This document shows positions 8,167 to 16,230 of a stretch of 17,845 nucleotides of DNA, piece after piece. Under the pieces are notes generated by a model that saw only the letters and a program-made list of their open reading frames with translations, was not told the origin of the DNA and searched no databases. Position numbers and translations under genes: made by a program. This stretch comes from Aquincola sp. (lineage in GTDB: Bacteria; Pseudomonadota; Gammaproteobacteria; Burkholderiales; Burkholderiaceae_C), in the NCBI GenBank assembly GCA_029884035.1, contig JAOUIM010000021.1:1-17845 (forward strand). Reading direction: 5' to 3'. Numbering within the stretch: position 1 is the stretch's first letter; every line of letters starts with the position of its first letter.

Positions 8167-8916
8167 TCAGTGGAGGATCTGGCCCAGGAAGGAGCGGATG
8201 CGCTCGCTGGCCTGGGCACCGAAGAACTGCTCGGGTGGCGCGTCCGCCGCGATGCAGCCCTTGTCGAGGAACAGGATGCGGTCGCCGACCTCGCGCGCAA
8301 AGCCCATCTCGTGCGTCACGACCAGCATGGTCATGCCGCTGCCCGCGAGCTGCTTCATCACATCGAGCACTTCCTTGACCATCTCGGGGTCCAGGGCCGA
8401 GGTCGGCTCGTCGAACAGCATCACCTTGGGCTGCATCGCCAGCGCGCGCGCGATCGCCACGCGCTGCTGCTGTCCGCCGGAGAGCTGGAACGGGTGCTTG
8501 TGGGCGTGCTCCTTCAGCCCCACGCGCTCGATCAGCTCCATCGCACGCTGCGCGGCTGCCTCGCGGCTGAGGCCGCGCACGCGCCGCGGCGCCAATGCCA
8601 CGTTTTCCAGCACCGTCAGGTGCGGGAACAGGTTGAACTGCTGGAACACCATGCCGACCTCGGCGCGCAGCTTCTCGAGCTGCTTCGCGTCGTCGGTCAC
8701 CTCGATGCCGTCGACCACGATGCGCCCGCTGTCGTACGTCTCGAGCCGATTGAGCATGCGCAGCAGCGTGCTCTTGCCCGAGCCCGAGGCGCCCAGGATC
8801 ACCGTCACCTTGCCGGCGTCGAAGGTGGTGGAGACGTCGCGCAGCACGTGGTGGGGACCGAAGTGCTTGTTGACCTTCTCCACCGAGATGAAGGCCTGCC
8901 CGGCTGCCGCGCTCAC
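8167..8916 (-). CDS. polar amino acid ABC transporter, ATP-binding protein
   Basis: The 249-residue ATPase has every ABC motif: Walker A GASGSGKST (42-50), Q-loop FQQFNLFPHLTVLENV, signature LSGGQQQR, Walker B VMLFDEPTSALDPE and the switch His in VVTHEMGFA. Sequence and length fit the GlnQ/HisP group that powers uptake of polar or basic amino acids. The start is a GTG at 8916 that overlaps the permease stop by four bases (GTGA), so the two are translationally coupled. An in-frame extension upstream exists but lies inside the permease gene. With the neighbouring permease and binding protein it makes a complete importer. Confidence 0.95.
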   Translation of the reverse strand: MSAAAGQAFISVEKVNKHFGPHHVLRDVSTTFDAGKVTVILGASGSGKSTLLRMLNRLETYDSGRIVVDGIEVTDDAKQLEKLRAEVGMVFQQFNLFPHLTVLENVALAPRRVRGLSREAAAQRAMELIERVGLKEHAHKHPFQLSGGQQQRVAIARALAMQPKVMLFDEPTSALDPEMVKEVLDVMKQLAGSGMTMLVVTHEMGFAREVGDRILFLDKGCIAADAPPEQFFGAQASERIRSFLGQILH

Positions 8917-9701
8917 TTGATCTTCCCCTCGATGTCGAAGCGGTGCTCGACCGCATCGGAGAACCGCGTCATCACCGTCGTCAGCAGCAGGTAGATCGTC
9001 GCCGTGGTCGCCAGGATCGGCACCGGCTGGAAGGTGGCGGCCTGGATGCGGTTGCCGACGTTGGTGAGCTCCACCACGCCGATCGCGTAGGCCAGCGAGC
9101 TGTCCTTGAGCAGCGCGACGATGTTGTTGACCAGCGGCGGCAGCGAGATCTTGAAAGCCTGCGGGAACGTGATGTCGATGAAGGTGTACCAGCGCGACAG
9201 GCCCAGCGCCCGAGCAGCCTCGAGCTGGCCCTTGGGCACGGCCAACAGCCCGGCGCGGATCGCCTCGGCGTTGTAGGCGCCGACGTTGAACGCCAGCGCC
9301 ACGCAGGCCGAGGTGAAGTCGCCCATCTGCAGCACCGGGATCAGCACCGGCAGCGCGAAGAACACGAACAGCACCTGCACCAGCAGCGGCGTGCCGCGGA
9401 TCACCCAGATGTAGGCCCCCGCGACCCAGCGCAGCGGCGGCAGCGCCGAGAGCTTTCCCAGAGCGGCCAGCACGCCCAGCACGACACCAGCCAGGCCCGC
9501 CACCAGCGTGAGCTCCACGGTGACGCGGGCACCCTCGGCGAAGTACTGCGCGTTGTTGCCGATCGGCTCGGGAGCCCACGACAGCGGAATCGCGAGCAGC
9601 CACAGCACCAGCAGCATCGCCAGCGACGAGGCGATCATGGTCGCCGAGCTGCGCTGCTGACGCGACCAGCCCGCCGGCCACGGCGACAGAGCGAATGGCA
9701 T
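8913..9701 (-). CDS. polar amino acid ABC transporter, permease protein
   Basis: The 262-residue inner-membrane protein of the HisM/GlnP family has a cytoplasmic N-terminus of about 22 residues and about five to six helices. YFAEGARVTVELTLVAGLAG opens the transporter domain. The EAA loop that docks the ATPase is seen as EAARALGLSRWYTFIDITFP followed by QAFKISLPPLVNN. Only one permease gene is present, so it should work as a homodimer. The ATG at 9701 has a very strong GGAGG ribosome binding site that can pair with CCTCC just upstream (see the separate entry). It is 39 bases after the binding-protein gene. Confidence 0.95.
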   Translation of the reverse strand: MPFALSPWPAGWSRQQRSSATMIASSLAMLLVLWLLAIPLSWAPEPIGNNAQYFAEGARVTVELTLVAGLAGVVLGVLAALGKLSALPPLRWVAGAYIWVIRGTPLLVQVLFVFFALPVLIPVLQMGDFTSACVALAFNVGAYNAEAIRAGLLAVPKGQLEAARALGLSRWYTFIDITFPQAFKISLPPLVNNIVALLKDSSLAYAIGVVELTNVGNRIQAATFQPVPILATTATIYLLLTTVMTRFSDAVEHRFDIEGKIK

Positions 9702-9705
9702 GTCC

Positions 9706-9719
9706 CCTCCTGGAGGAGG
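9706..9719 (-). promoter_or_regulatory. ribosome-binding-site hairpin in front of the ABC permease
   Basis: On the transcribed (minus) strand CCTCC (9719-9715) is followed by the loop TCCA and then GGAGG (9710-9706), a perfect 5-bp GC-rich stem. The GGAGG arm is the permease ribosome binding site, four bases before its ATG. The hairpin could lower permease and ATPase translation compared with the binding protein upstream. It could also mark the 3' border of a stable binding-protein mRNA. Confidence 0.4.
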
Positions 9720-9740
9720 CGGGCTCTCAGCGGCCCACCG

Positions 9741-10517
9741 TCACTTGCAGCGGATGTCCTCGTTGAACCACTTGGTCGACAGCTTCTGGTAGGTACCGTC
9801 GGTCATCACCGCGGCCAGCGCCTTGTTCCACTCGCCGACCAGTGATGTGTTGCCCTTGGTCACCGCCGCGGCGATGCGCTCGACGAACAGGAAGTCGCCG
9901 ATCTTCATGCCGCCTGACGGGTTGGCCGCCAGCGAGTTGAGCGCCACGAAGCGATCGGTCACCCAGGCATCGACGCGGCCTGTCATCAGCGCGCTGCGTG
10001 CGTCGTTGTCGCCGGGGAAGTTCTTGACCTCCTTCACGCCGGCCACCTGCTTGACGTTGTCCAGGTAGGTCGTGCCGGTCTGCACTGCGACGACCTTGCC
10101 GGCGAGATCCTTGGCGGTGCGGATCGCCGGATCCTTGGCGACCACCATGCCGCCCGAGCAGTAATGCGGGTCGGCGAAGGTCACCGCCTTGGACCGCTCC
10201 TCTGTGATGCCGTGCGAGGCGATCACCAGGTCCCAGCGATCCTGGCGCAGGCCGGCCAGCAGCGCATCGAAGCTCAGCGCCTTCCAGTCGGTCTTCAGGC
10301 CCATCTTGGCCACCACCGCGTCGGCCAGATCGATCTCGAAGCCGGTGAGCTTGGAGCCCTGGAAGTAGTTGAACGGCGAGAACTGGCCTTCGGTCGCGAT
10401 GCGGATCGTGCCGTCCTTCTTGATCTCGTCGAAACTGCGCGCCTGCGCCAGGGCGGCGAGGCCCAACACGGCCAGGGCACACAGCGCGCGCCGCGCGATC
10501 ATTCCTATCGTTGTCAT
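9741..10517 (-). CDS. periplasmic amino-acid-binding protein of ABC transporter
   Basis: This 258-residue family 3 solute-binding protein has a signal peptide ending ALAQA before RSFDEIKK. The mature protein shows the usual landmarks: IRIATEGQFSPFNYF at the N-terminal lobe, LTGFEIDLADAV, and ITEERSKAVTFADPHY. Arg108 in that last motif is the position that normally binds the alpha-carboxylate of an amino acid. The hinge region is VAVQTGTTYLD, followed by DAWVTDRF. Cys120 and Cys257 are the only cysteines of the mature protein and could form a disulfide pinning the C-terminus. The ATG at 10517 follows AAAGG. It lies 53 bases after kce, so lysine or another basic amino acid is a reasonable but unproven ligand. 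Confidence 0.93.
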   Translation of the reverse strand: MTTIGMIARRALCALAVLGLAALAQARSFDEIKKDGTIRIATEGQFSPFNYFQGSKLTGFEIDLADAVVAKMGLKTDWKALSFDALLAGLRQDRWDLVIASHGITEERSKAVTFADPHYCSGGMVVAKDPAIRTAKDLAGKVVAVQTGTTYLDNVKQVAGVKEVKNFPGDNDARSALMTGRVDAWVTDRFVALNSLAANPSGGMKIGDFLFVERIAAAVTKGNTSLVGEWNKALAAVMTDGTYQKLSTKWFNEDIRCK

Positions 10518-10570
10518 GGATGCGAACCTTTCAGGAACGGGATTCAGTGGGTGTTCTTGGAACTGCGTGG

Positions 10571-11410
10571 TCAGGCCGCGGATTGCGGCCGGCGATCGTG
10601 GCCGATGCCGAGCAGTGCGCGCGCCTCGTCGGGCGCGGCCACCGGCCGGTCGGCAGCGCGGCTGATGGCCGCGATGCGTTCGACGAACTGCGCGTTGCTG
10701 GCCGCCAGCACGCCGCGCCTGAGGTAGATGTTGTCCTCGAACCCCACCCGCACATGTCCGCCCAACGCGATGGCCATCATCGCCAGCGGCAACTGTGCCG
10801 CGCCGATGCCAGCCACGACCCAGGAAAAACCCGCGGGCAGTTGCGAGCGCAGGTACATCAGTGCCTCGGGCGTGCCGGGCATGGCGCCGGGCACGCCGAG
10901 CACGAAGTCGACATGCGCCGGCGCGGCGACGAGTCCCTTCTTCATCCAGCGCGCCAGCGTGGCCAGATGGCCGGCGTCGAAGATCTCGAACTCGGGCACC
11001 ACGCCGTGCGCGCGCATGGCGTCAAGGAAACGCTGCATGTCGGTTGGCGCGTTGAGGAACACGTCGTCGCCGAAGTTCACCGAACCCATCGACAGCGTCG
11101 CCATCTCGGGGGCGAGTGTGACGGGCGCCAGGCGCTCCTCGGCGCTCATGCCCACCGCGCCGCCGGTGGAGACCTGCACGATCACGTCGCAGCGCGCGCG
11201 CACCGCGTCGATGATCGCACGGTAGGCCGGTGCGTCCTGCGTCGAGCTGCCGTCGGGGCGGCGCGCATGCACGTGCACGATCGACGCACCAGCCCGGGCG
11301 CACTCCCACGCCGCCTGGGCGATCTCCGCGGGGCTGATCGGCAGGGCGGGCTGCTGCTCGCGCGTGACTTCGGCGCCGGTCAAGGCCGCGGTGATGATGA
11401 GCTTGTCCAC
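10571..11410 (-). CDS. kce: 3-keto-5-aminohexanoate cleavage enzyme
   Basis: The 279-residue TIM-barrel enzyme belongs to the BKACE family. Kce condenses 3-keto-5-aminohexanoate with acetyl-CoA and splits it into acetoacetate and 3-aminobutyryl-CoA. The metal site is visible: His46 and His48 in VHVHAR, exactly the numbers I recall for the structurally known enzyme, and Glu225 in VRVGFEDN. Other family blocks are ITAALTGAEVT at the N-terminus, STGGAVGMSAEERL, and EFEIFDAGHL. BKACE proteins act on several beta-keto acids, but the kam/kdd/kal neighbours make the lysine-pathway substrate very likely. The start is GTG at 11410 with GAGG upstream, 12 bases after kal. Confidence 0.93.
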   Translation of the reverse strand: MDKLIITAALTGAEVTREQQPALPISPAEIAQAAWECARAGASIVHVHARRPDGSSTQDAPAYRAIIDAVRARCDVIVQVSTGGAVGMSAEERLAPVTLAPEMATLSMGSVNFGDDVFLNAPTDMQRFLDAMRAHGVVPEFEIFDAGHLATLARWMKKGLVAAPAHVDFVLGVPGAMPGTPEALMYLRSQLPAGFSWVVAGIGAAQLPLAMMAIALGGHVRVGFEDNIYLRRGVLAASNAQFVERIAAISRAADRPVAAPDEARALLGIGHDRRPQSAA

Positions 11411-11422
11411 GGCGCGGCGTCC

Positions 11423-11824
11423 TCAGCGGGGCTTGCGCTGGCAGTTCGCCGCCACCACGCAGGTGCCGCTGGCCTTGCACACGACGATCGGATCGGCCAG
11501 CACGTCGGCGGCCGACGCCTGGTTCGGCAGACCGGCCGAGGCGATCACCTTGCGTGCCTCGAACACCATCCGGCGCGAGGTCTTGCCCATCGAGACGATG
11601 CGACCGTGCGCCTCGATGTAGTCGCCGGCGTGCACCGGCGCGAGGAACTGCACGTCGTCGTAGGCGACGAACAGGCCCTCGTCGCCGTCGCTGCGGATCA
11701 GCAACTCGGTGGCGACGTCGCCGAACAGTTGCAGCATCTTCGCGCCGTCGACCAGGCCGCCGGCGTAGTGCACGTCGTGCTCGCCGATGCGCAGGCGGAT
11801 CAGGCTGGTGTTGTCGTCGCTCAT
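11423..11824 (-). CDS. kal: 3-aminobutyryl-CoA ammonia-lyase
   Basis: This small 133-residue protein of the hot-dog fold type matches Kal in size and context. Kal removes ammonia from L-3-aminobutyryl-CoA to give crotonyl-CoA, the last dedicated step of the pathway. Visible blocks are MSDDNTSLIRLRIGEHDVHY, GGLVDGAKMLQLFGDVATEL and FLAPVHAGDYIEAHGRI, the last being a typical hot-dog strand. I chose the ATG at 11824, one base after the kamE stop, with AAGG upstream inside kamE. An ATG at 11845 would add seven residues that overlap kamE. The C-terminus (VVAANCQRKPR) resembles that of other Kal proteins as far as I recall. Identification rests partly on the operon. Confidence 0.88.
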   Translation of the reverse strand: MSDDNTSLIRLRIGEHDVHYAGGLVDGAKMLQLFGDVATELLIRSDGDEGLFVAYDDVQFLAPVHAGDYIEAHGRIVSMGKTSRRMVFEARKVIASAGLPNQASAADVLADPIVVCKASGTCVVAANCQRKPR

Positions 11825-11825
11825 G

Positions 11826-12578
11826 TCATGCTGCCTTTCGTGCACTGCGCTTGATCCACTCGTCGATGGCGAACGAGGCCACGTTCTCGGCGTAGCTGCC
11901 GGGGCCGAAGCCAGCGTCGTAGCCCAGTTCCTTGGCCAGCTCGTGGCTGATGCGCGGGCCGCCCACCACCAGGATGACCTTCTCGCGCAGGCCTTCGGCC
12001 TCGAGGATGTCGGACAGTCGCGTCAGGTTGTCGAGGTGGATGTTCTTCTGCGTCACCACCTGCGAGACCAGGATCACGTCGGCCCGTTCGTCGATGGCGC
12101 GCGCCACCAGGTCCTCGCTGTCGACCTGCGCGCCCAGGTTGATGGCGCGGATCTCGTGGTAGCTCTCCAGGCCCTTGTGGCCGTTGTAGCCCTTCATGTT
12201 CATGATCGCGTCGATGCCCACGGTGTGCGCGTCAGTCTCGATGCAGGCGCCCAGGACCACCATCTTGCGGCCCATCTTCTCGGCGATCAGGCGGTTGATC
12301 TCGTCCTTATCGAGGACCTCGAAATCGGGCTTGGCGACCTTGATCGTCGACAGGTCCACGCGGTGCTTGCACTGTCCGTAGACGACGTAGAAGGAGAAGC
12401 CCTGCCCGATGTCCTGCGCATGGCTGACCGCCGGCTCCTCCAGGCCCATGGCCAGCGCCAGGCGGCGCGCCGCCTCCTTGGCATTGTCGTCCATCGCCAC
12501 CGGCAGCGTGAACGACAGCTGCACACGCCCGTCGTCGAGCGTGTCCCCGTAGGGCTTGATCCACTTGGCTTGTTGCAT
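11826..12578 (-). CDS. kamE: beta-lysine 5,6-aminomutase, beta (B12-binding) subunit
   Basis: The 250-residue small subunit of the adenosylcobalamin- and PLP-dependent enzyme moves the terminal amino group of beta-lysine from C6 to C5. The N-terminal dimerisation domain (about 1-95) is followed by a Rossmann B12-binding domain. The base-off/His-on motif DxHxxG is DAHTVG, with His118 as the cobalt ligand. Lys129 in MNMKGYNGHKG lies 11 residues after it, the same spacing as His133 and Lys144 of the Clostridium sticklandii enzyme, where that Lys holds PLP. Further B12 contacts appear in VILVSQVVTQKN and VVGGPRISHELAKELGYDAG. It starts three bases after kamD (TGA AGC ATG). Confidence 0.97.
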   Translation of the reverse strand: MQQAKWIKPYGDTLDDGRVQLSFTLPVAMDDNAKEAARRLALAMGLEEPAVSHAQDIGQGFSFYVVYGQCKHRVDLSTIKVAKPDFEVLDKDEINRLIAEKMGRKMVVLGACIETDAHTVGIDAIMNMKGYNGHKGLESYHEIRAINLGAQVDSEDLVARAIDERADVILVSQVVTQKNIHLDNLTRLSDILEAEGLREKVILVVGGPRISHELAKELGYDAGFGPGSYAENVASFAIDEWIKRSARKAA

Positions 12579-12581
12579 GCT

Positions 12582-14126
12582 TCAGTGCCCCTGCAGCATC
12601 AGCGCCGGGAAGGGGTTGTGGTAATCGTCGGCCTTGGCCAGCACGCCGTCCAGGCCCTTGCCGCCGTCGGGCCGGCGCGAGATGTCGGCGAAGGTGCCTT
12701 TTGCGATGGCCGCCGGCAGACCGGTGCGCTCGACCTCGGCCAAGATCGCCTCGGTCTCGGCCAGCACCTGCTGCGCGCGCTGCTCGATCTGACCGCCGGG
12801 CTTGAATTCGATCTCCGAGTGCAGGTCGCGCATCGTGCGGAAGACGTAGCGCGCGTTCTCGATCGACAGATAGCGATCCTGGATGAAGGGCGTGTGGATG
12901 GCCTCGGTCATCATGCCCAGCAGGTGGATGTGCTGATTCGTCACCGTGCTCGCGATGTTGAACAGCGCGTCCTGCACATGGCCGCGGAAGATGTTGCCGG
13001 TCATGTGCTTGGTCGGCGGCATGTACTTCAGCGACGCCTCGGGGAAGACCTGGCGCACCAGCTGCGCATGCGCCAGCTCCCACAGGAAGCCATTCTCGAG
13101 CGCGGGATCGATCTCGAAGGCGTGGCCCAAGCCCATCAGGTCCGGCGTCAGGCCCGACAGCACGGCGAACTGCTCGTTGATCAGCTGCGAGGCCAGCACG
13201 GTGTGCGCGGCCTCGACGGCGTCGGCGGTGGTGAGGTAGTTATCCTCGCCAGTGTTGATGATGATGCCAGCGTAGCCGTTGACCATGCGCGAGAAGAACT
13301 GGTCGATGAAGGTGCGCTGCATGTTGATGTCGCGGAAGATGATTCCGTACATCGAGTCGTTGAGCATCATGTCCAGCCGCTCCATCGCGCCCATCGCAGC
13401 GATCTCGGGCATGCACAGGCCGGAGCAGTAGTTCGTCAGGCGGATGTAGCGCTTCGCCTTCTCGCCCACCTCGTCGAGCGCGGCGCGCATCAGGCGGAAG
13501 TTCTCCTGCGTGGCGTAGGTGCCACCGAAGCCCTCGGTGGTGGCGCCGTAGGGCACGTAGTCCAGCAGGCTCTGGCCGGTGGAGCGGATCACCGCGACGA
13601 TGTCGGCGCCCTGCTCGGCGGCGGCACGCGCCTGCACGATGTCTTCGTAGATGTTGCCGGTGGCCACGATCAGGTACAGCCAGGGCGTCGGCGGCTCGCC
13701 GCTGGCGGCGATGCGTGCGGCGCGCGAAGCACGCTGTGTGGCGATGTGGTCGCACATGTGCGCGGCCGACGCATCGGCCAGCGCGCGCGCCCTGGCCTCG
13801 TCGCGCGGGCGCTCGATCGCGAGCCGCCCGTGCGCCACCGCTTCGGCGACCTGCTGCGCCGACATGCCCTGCGCGTCCATCGCACCGGCGACCAGCGGCG
13901 CGGCGCCGTGCGCCAGCAAGCCACGTTCGCGCAGGTGCTCGACCACGCGGTTGGGCAGCGGCACCTGGTTCTCGTCGACGCCGTCGATGCCCATCAGGCG
14001 CAGCGTGGCGCGCTCAACGGTGGTGGTGGTCTTGCGCGAGGAGTCCTCGTGCACCTGGCGCCCGATGCGGCGCGCAGATTCGCGGGCACGCGCGATGCGC
14101 GCAACGTCAAGCTGCAACTGGGCCAT
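12582..14126 (-). CDS. kamD: beta-lysine 5,6-aminomutase, alpha subunit
   Basis: The 514-residue large subunit has the usual family length. It forms the TIM barrel that carries PLP and substrate, with KamE supplying B12. Residues I recall as PLP and substrate contacts in the C. sticklandii enzyme recur here with a constant shift of minus three. They are Arg181 and Ser186 in RSTGQSLLDY, Ser235 in TNYCSGLCMPEIA, and Tyr260 and Arg265 in DSMYGIIFRDINMQRT. The start is the ATG at 14126 (MAQLQLDVARIARARESARR). The frame is open further up, but that part lies in the KamB-like gene. It overlaps that gene by 20 bases and is followed by kamE after three bases, so stoichiometric expression is likely. 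Confidence 0.97.
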   Translation of the reverse strand: MAQLQLDVARIARARESARRIGRQVHEDSSRKTTTTVERATLRLMGIDGVDENQVPLPNRVVEHLRERGLLAHGAAPLVAGAMDAQGMSAQQVAEAVAHGRLAIERPRDEARARALADASAAHMCDHIATQRASRAARIAASGEPPTPWLYLIVATGNIYEDIVQARAAAEQGADIVAVIRSTGQSLLDYVPYGATTEGFGGTYATQENFRLMRAALDEVGEKAKRYIRLTNYCSGLCMPEIAAMGAMERLDMMLNDSMYGIIFRDINMQRTFIDQFFSRMVNGYAGIIINTGEDNYLTTADAVEAAHTVLASQLINEQFAVLSGLTPDLMGLGHAFEIDPALENGFLWELAHAQLVRQVFPEASLKYMPPTKHMTGNIFRGHVQDALFNIASTVTNQHIHLLGMMTEAIHTPFIQDRYLSIENARYVFRTMRDLHSEIEFKPGGQIEQRAQQVLAETEAILAEVERTGLPAAIAKGTFADISRRPDGGKGLDGVLAKADDYHNPFPALMLQGH

Positions 14127-15180
14127 GCTGTCGGTCCTGGGGCTGGGCTTCGAGCACCACGTCGGCGACCGCGTGCTCGGGGAAGGCCGCGCGCGCGGCG
14201 GCCAGCAGCTCGGCGGCATCGAGATGCCCGCCCAGCGGCGAGAAGGGGTTGGTGGTCACCCCGGCCAGGCGGATCGCGCGCCACGCCACCAGGCGCGCGC
14301 CGCGCCGCGCCAGCGCGGCCAGGTCGGCCGCATCGACGAACAGGCGCGTGCCGTCGGCCACCACGATGTGCAGGCCCGGGTGGCGCTCGGCCAGCGAGTC
14401 GAACGCCTGCCACAGCTTGCGCCCCACCGCGCCGGTGACGGCAGCGAGCCCGAGGTCTGCGCCCGCAGCCGCGCGCAGCAGTGCGTCGGCGGCATTCAGG
14501 CTGGCGATCGGCGCCTGCCAGAGCGGCGTGCCGTCGCGCGCCCACAGGCCCACGCCGCCGGCTTCGAACAGCGGCGCCACGCGCGCGCACAGCGCGGCCT
14601 CGGCGCCGGGGATCGACAGCAGGGTCAGGCGCTCGCGTGTCTTGCGCAGCACGTCGGCCAGGCCGCCGCCAAGCGCCGCGCCGGTGGCCAGCACCACGCC
14701 GTCGGCGATCGCCGGCGACGCGTGCTGGCTGCGGCCGAGCGCGCCGTCGAGGAACACCCTTTCGGCGCCGCAGCGGCGCAGCTGTTCGATCGAGGCGATC
14801 TGGTCGGCGCTGCGCGAGGCCCCGGCCACTTCCATCTCCCCCGCGCCGAGCGCCTTGACGAGCACGATCTCGCCCATCGGGCTGTCGATGCCGGTGCCGG
14901 CGAGCCAGCGGGTGCGCACCCTGGCACGCAGCAGCGTGTCGCGCGCGGTGGCCACCACGGTGCCGGGCCAGACGAACACGGGCGGCTTGGGGATCGAGAA
15001 CACCGCGTCGGTCTCCTCGCCGTCGCGGCCGATCGAGGTCAGGCCAACGCCGAGGCGCTCGCGCGCCGCGCAGGCCATCAGGTGGTTGAGCGCCACCGTC
15101 TTGCCGGTGTTCTTGGTCATGCCCATCACGGCAACGGTGGCCATGCCGCCGTCGTGGATGCGCCGCCAGAGCTGGCTCAT
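14107..15180 (-). CDS. kamB: KamB-like P-loop protein, putative aminomutase-associated ATPase
   Basis: This 357-residue protein has a Walker A motif near the start, GMTKNTGKT (20-28), after a short beta strand ATVAVM. TSIGRDGEET (48-57) and RVFLDGALGR (141-150) could serve as switch or Walker B regions. A conserved-looking VTTNPFSPLGGHL lies near the C-terminus. It sits between kdd and kamD, where lysine-fermentation clusters of clostridia and fusobacteria carry kamB, and I recall KamB/KamC being discussed there as helpers or reactivating factors for the B12 mutase. Its biochemical function is not established from sequence. It overlaps kdd by four bases (ATGA) and kamD by 20. No MutS-like kamC is present in the window. 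Confidence 0.75.
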   Translation of the reverse strand: MSQLWRRIHDGGMATVAVMGMTKNTGKTVALNHLMACAARERLGVGLTSIGRDGEETDAVFSIPKPPVFVWPGTVVATARDTLLRARVRTRWLAGTGIDSPMGEIVLVKALGAGEMEVAGASRSADQIASIEQLRRCGAERVFLDGALGRSQHASPAIADGVVLATGAALGGGLADVLRKTRERLTLLSIPGAEAALCARVAPLFEAGGVGLWARDGTPLWQAPIASLNAADALLRAAAGADLGLAAVTGAVGRKLWQAFDSLAERHPGLHIVVADGTRLFVDAADLAALARRGARLVAWRAIRLAGVTTNPFSPLGGHLDAAELLAAARAAFPEHAVADVVLEAQPQDRQHGPVAA

Positions 15181-16223
15181 GTATAGAGCTCCTCGAACAG
15201 CTGGCGCAGCTTGGGGCTTTCGCGCAGCAGGTTCAGGGCGTGCTCGGCGTGGCCACGCGCATAGCCGTTGCCGACGATCATCTCGACGTCGCGGCCCACG
15301 CCCTCGGCACCGAGCGCGGCGGCGGTGAAGCTGGTGGCCATCGAGAAGAAGTAGATCCTGCCGCCCTCGCGCGTGGCGAGGATGCTGCCCATTTCGGTGT
15401 TGGCGATGTTGACGCAGTTGATCGTCACGTCGGCCAGCCGCCCGCTGGTGAGCTCGGCCACCGAGCGCATCAGCGCCAGGGCGTCGCGCGCGTCGACCTG
15501 CAGCGCGTGGTCGGCCCAGCCGAGCGCGCGCATGCGCTCGCAGTCAACTGCGAAGGGCGACACGCCGATCACGCAGCCCGTGGGGCCGGCACGCTTCTTC
15601 GCCTCGTACACGCACAGCGTGCCCGACTTGCCGCCCCCGCCGATGACGAGCACGGTGTCGCCGGCGTGCACCAGGCGCGCGGTCTGCGCCGGCGCGCCAG
15701 CCACGTCGAGGATGGACAGCGCGGTGGTCTGCGGAATGTCGGTCGGCAGCCGGGCCCACAGGCCCGTTTCGAACAGGATGGCGCGGCCGTCGATGTCGAT
15801 CTGGTCACGCTCGACGTGCACGGCGCGGATGCGCTCGATGTGCAGCGGCGTCAGCGAGAGAGACACCAGCGTGGCGATGGCGTCGCCCGGCGCGATGTCG
15901 AAGCGCCCGGCGAGTGTGGCGCCGACGGCGCTGACGGTGCCGATCAGCATGCCGCCCGAACCGGTGACCGGGTTGTGCATCTTTCCGCGCGTGGCCACGA
16001 TCTCGCGCACCTTGGCGGCAATCGCCTCGGGATCGACACCCACCTCGGCCTTGATCTGCGTGAAGCTCGCCGAGTCGATGTTGAGCGTGCGCACGTCCAC
16101 CGCGATCTCGTTGTCGGCGAGCGGGAGCGCGACGTCGAGCCTCCACGCCGCCTGCGGCAGCACGCCCGCGGGCTCGACCACGCGGTGCGTGCCGTAGGGC
16201 GACGATGGCTGCCGTTGGGTCAT
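15177..16223 (-). CDS. kdd: L-erythro-3,5-diaminohexanoate dehydrogenase
   Basis: The 348-residue NAD(P)-dependent dehydrogenase oxidises and deaminates 3,5-diaminohexanoate to 3-keto-5-aminohexanoate, releasing ammonia. The cofactor fold is marked by DTVLVIGGGGKSGTLCVYEA, with the glycine-rich loop at 195-201. An N-terminal catalytic-like domain (about 1-165) shows NIDSASFTQIKAEVGVDPEA and KMHNPVTGSGGMLIGTV, both characteristic of Kdd rather than of ordinary alcohol dehydrogenases. The chosen ATG at 16223 is seven bases after the kamA stop. The frame extends upstream into kamA but gives no family sequence. The stop overlaps the next start (ATGA). Confidence 0.93.
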   Translation of the reverse strand: MTQRQPSSPYGTHRVVEPAGVLPQAAWRLDVALPLADNEIAVDVRTLNIDSASFTQIKAEVGVDPEAIAAKVREIVATRGKMHNPVTGSGGMLIGTVSAVGATLAGRFDIAPGDAIATLVSLSLTPLHIERIRAVHVERDQIDIDGRAILFETGLWARLPTDIPQTTALSILDVAGAPAQTARLVHAGDTVLVIGGGGKSGTLCVYEAKKRAGPTGCVIGVSPFAVDCERMRALGWADHALQVDARDALALMRSVAELTSGRLADVTINCVNIANTEMGSILATREGGRIYFFSMATSFTAAALGAEGVGRDVEMIVGNGYARGHAEHALNLLRESPKLRQLFEELYT

Positions 16224-16230
16224 GGCAAGC

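Noticed and set aside
8144..8956. An open frame that would extend the porin upstream to about 705 residues.
   Set aside because: It overlaps the ABC ATPase in another frame, and the ATG at 8143 is followed by a clear signal peptide and preceded by a ribosome binding site.
10518..10570. A small inverted repeat (GTTC-CAA-GAAC) between kce and the binding protein as a terminator.
   Set aside because: The stem is only four base pairs and no T-run follows, so it does not support an end of transcription here.
11787..14438. A very long open frame on the plus strand, opposite kal, kamE and kamD.
   Set aside because: It is antisense to three well-identified genes, its translation is rich in His, Arg, Gln and Val without any domain, and it follows from the third-position GC bias. 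Similar antisense frames occur opposite the porin/ABC genes (6326-8920) and opposite sseA and kamA.
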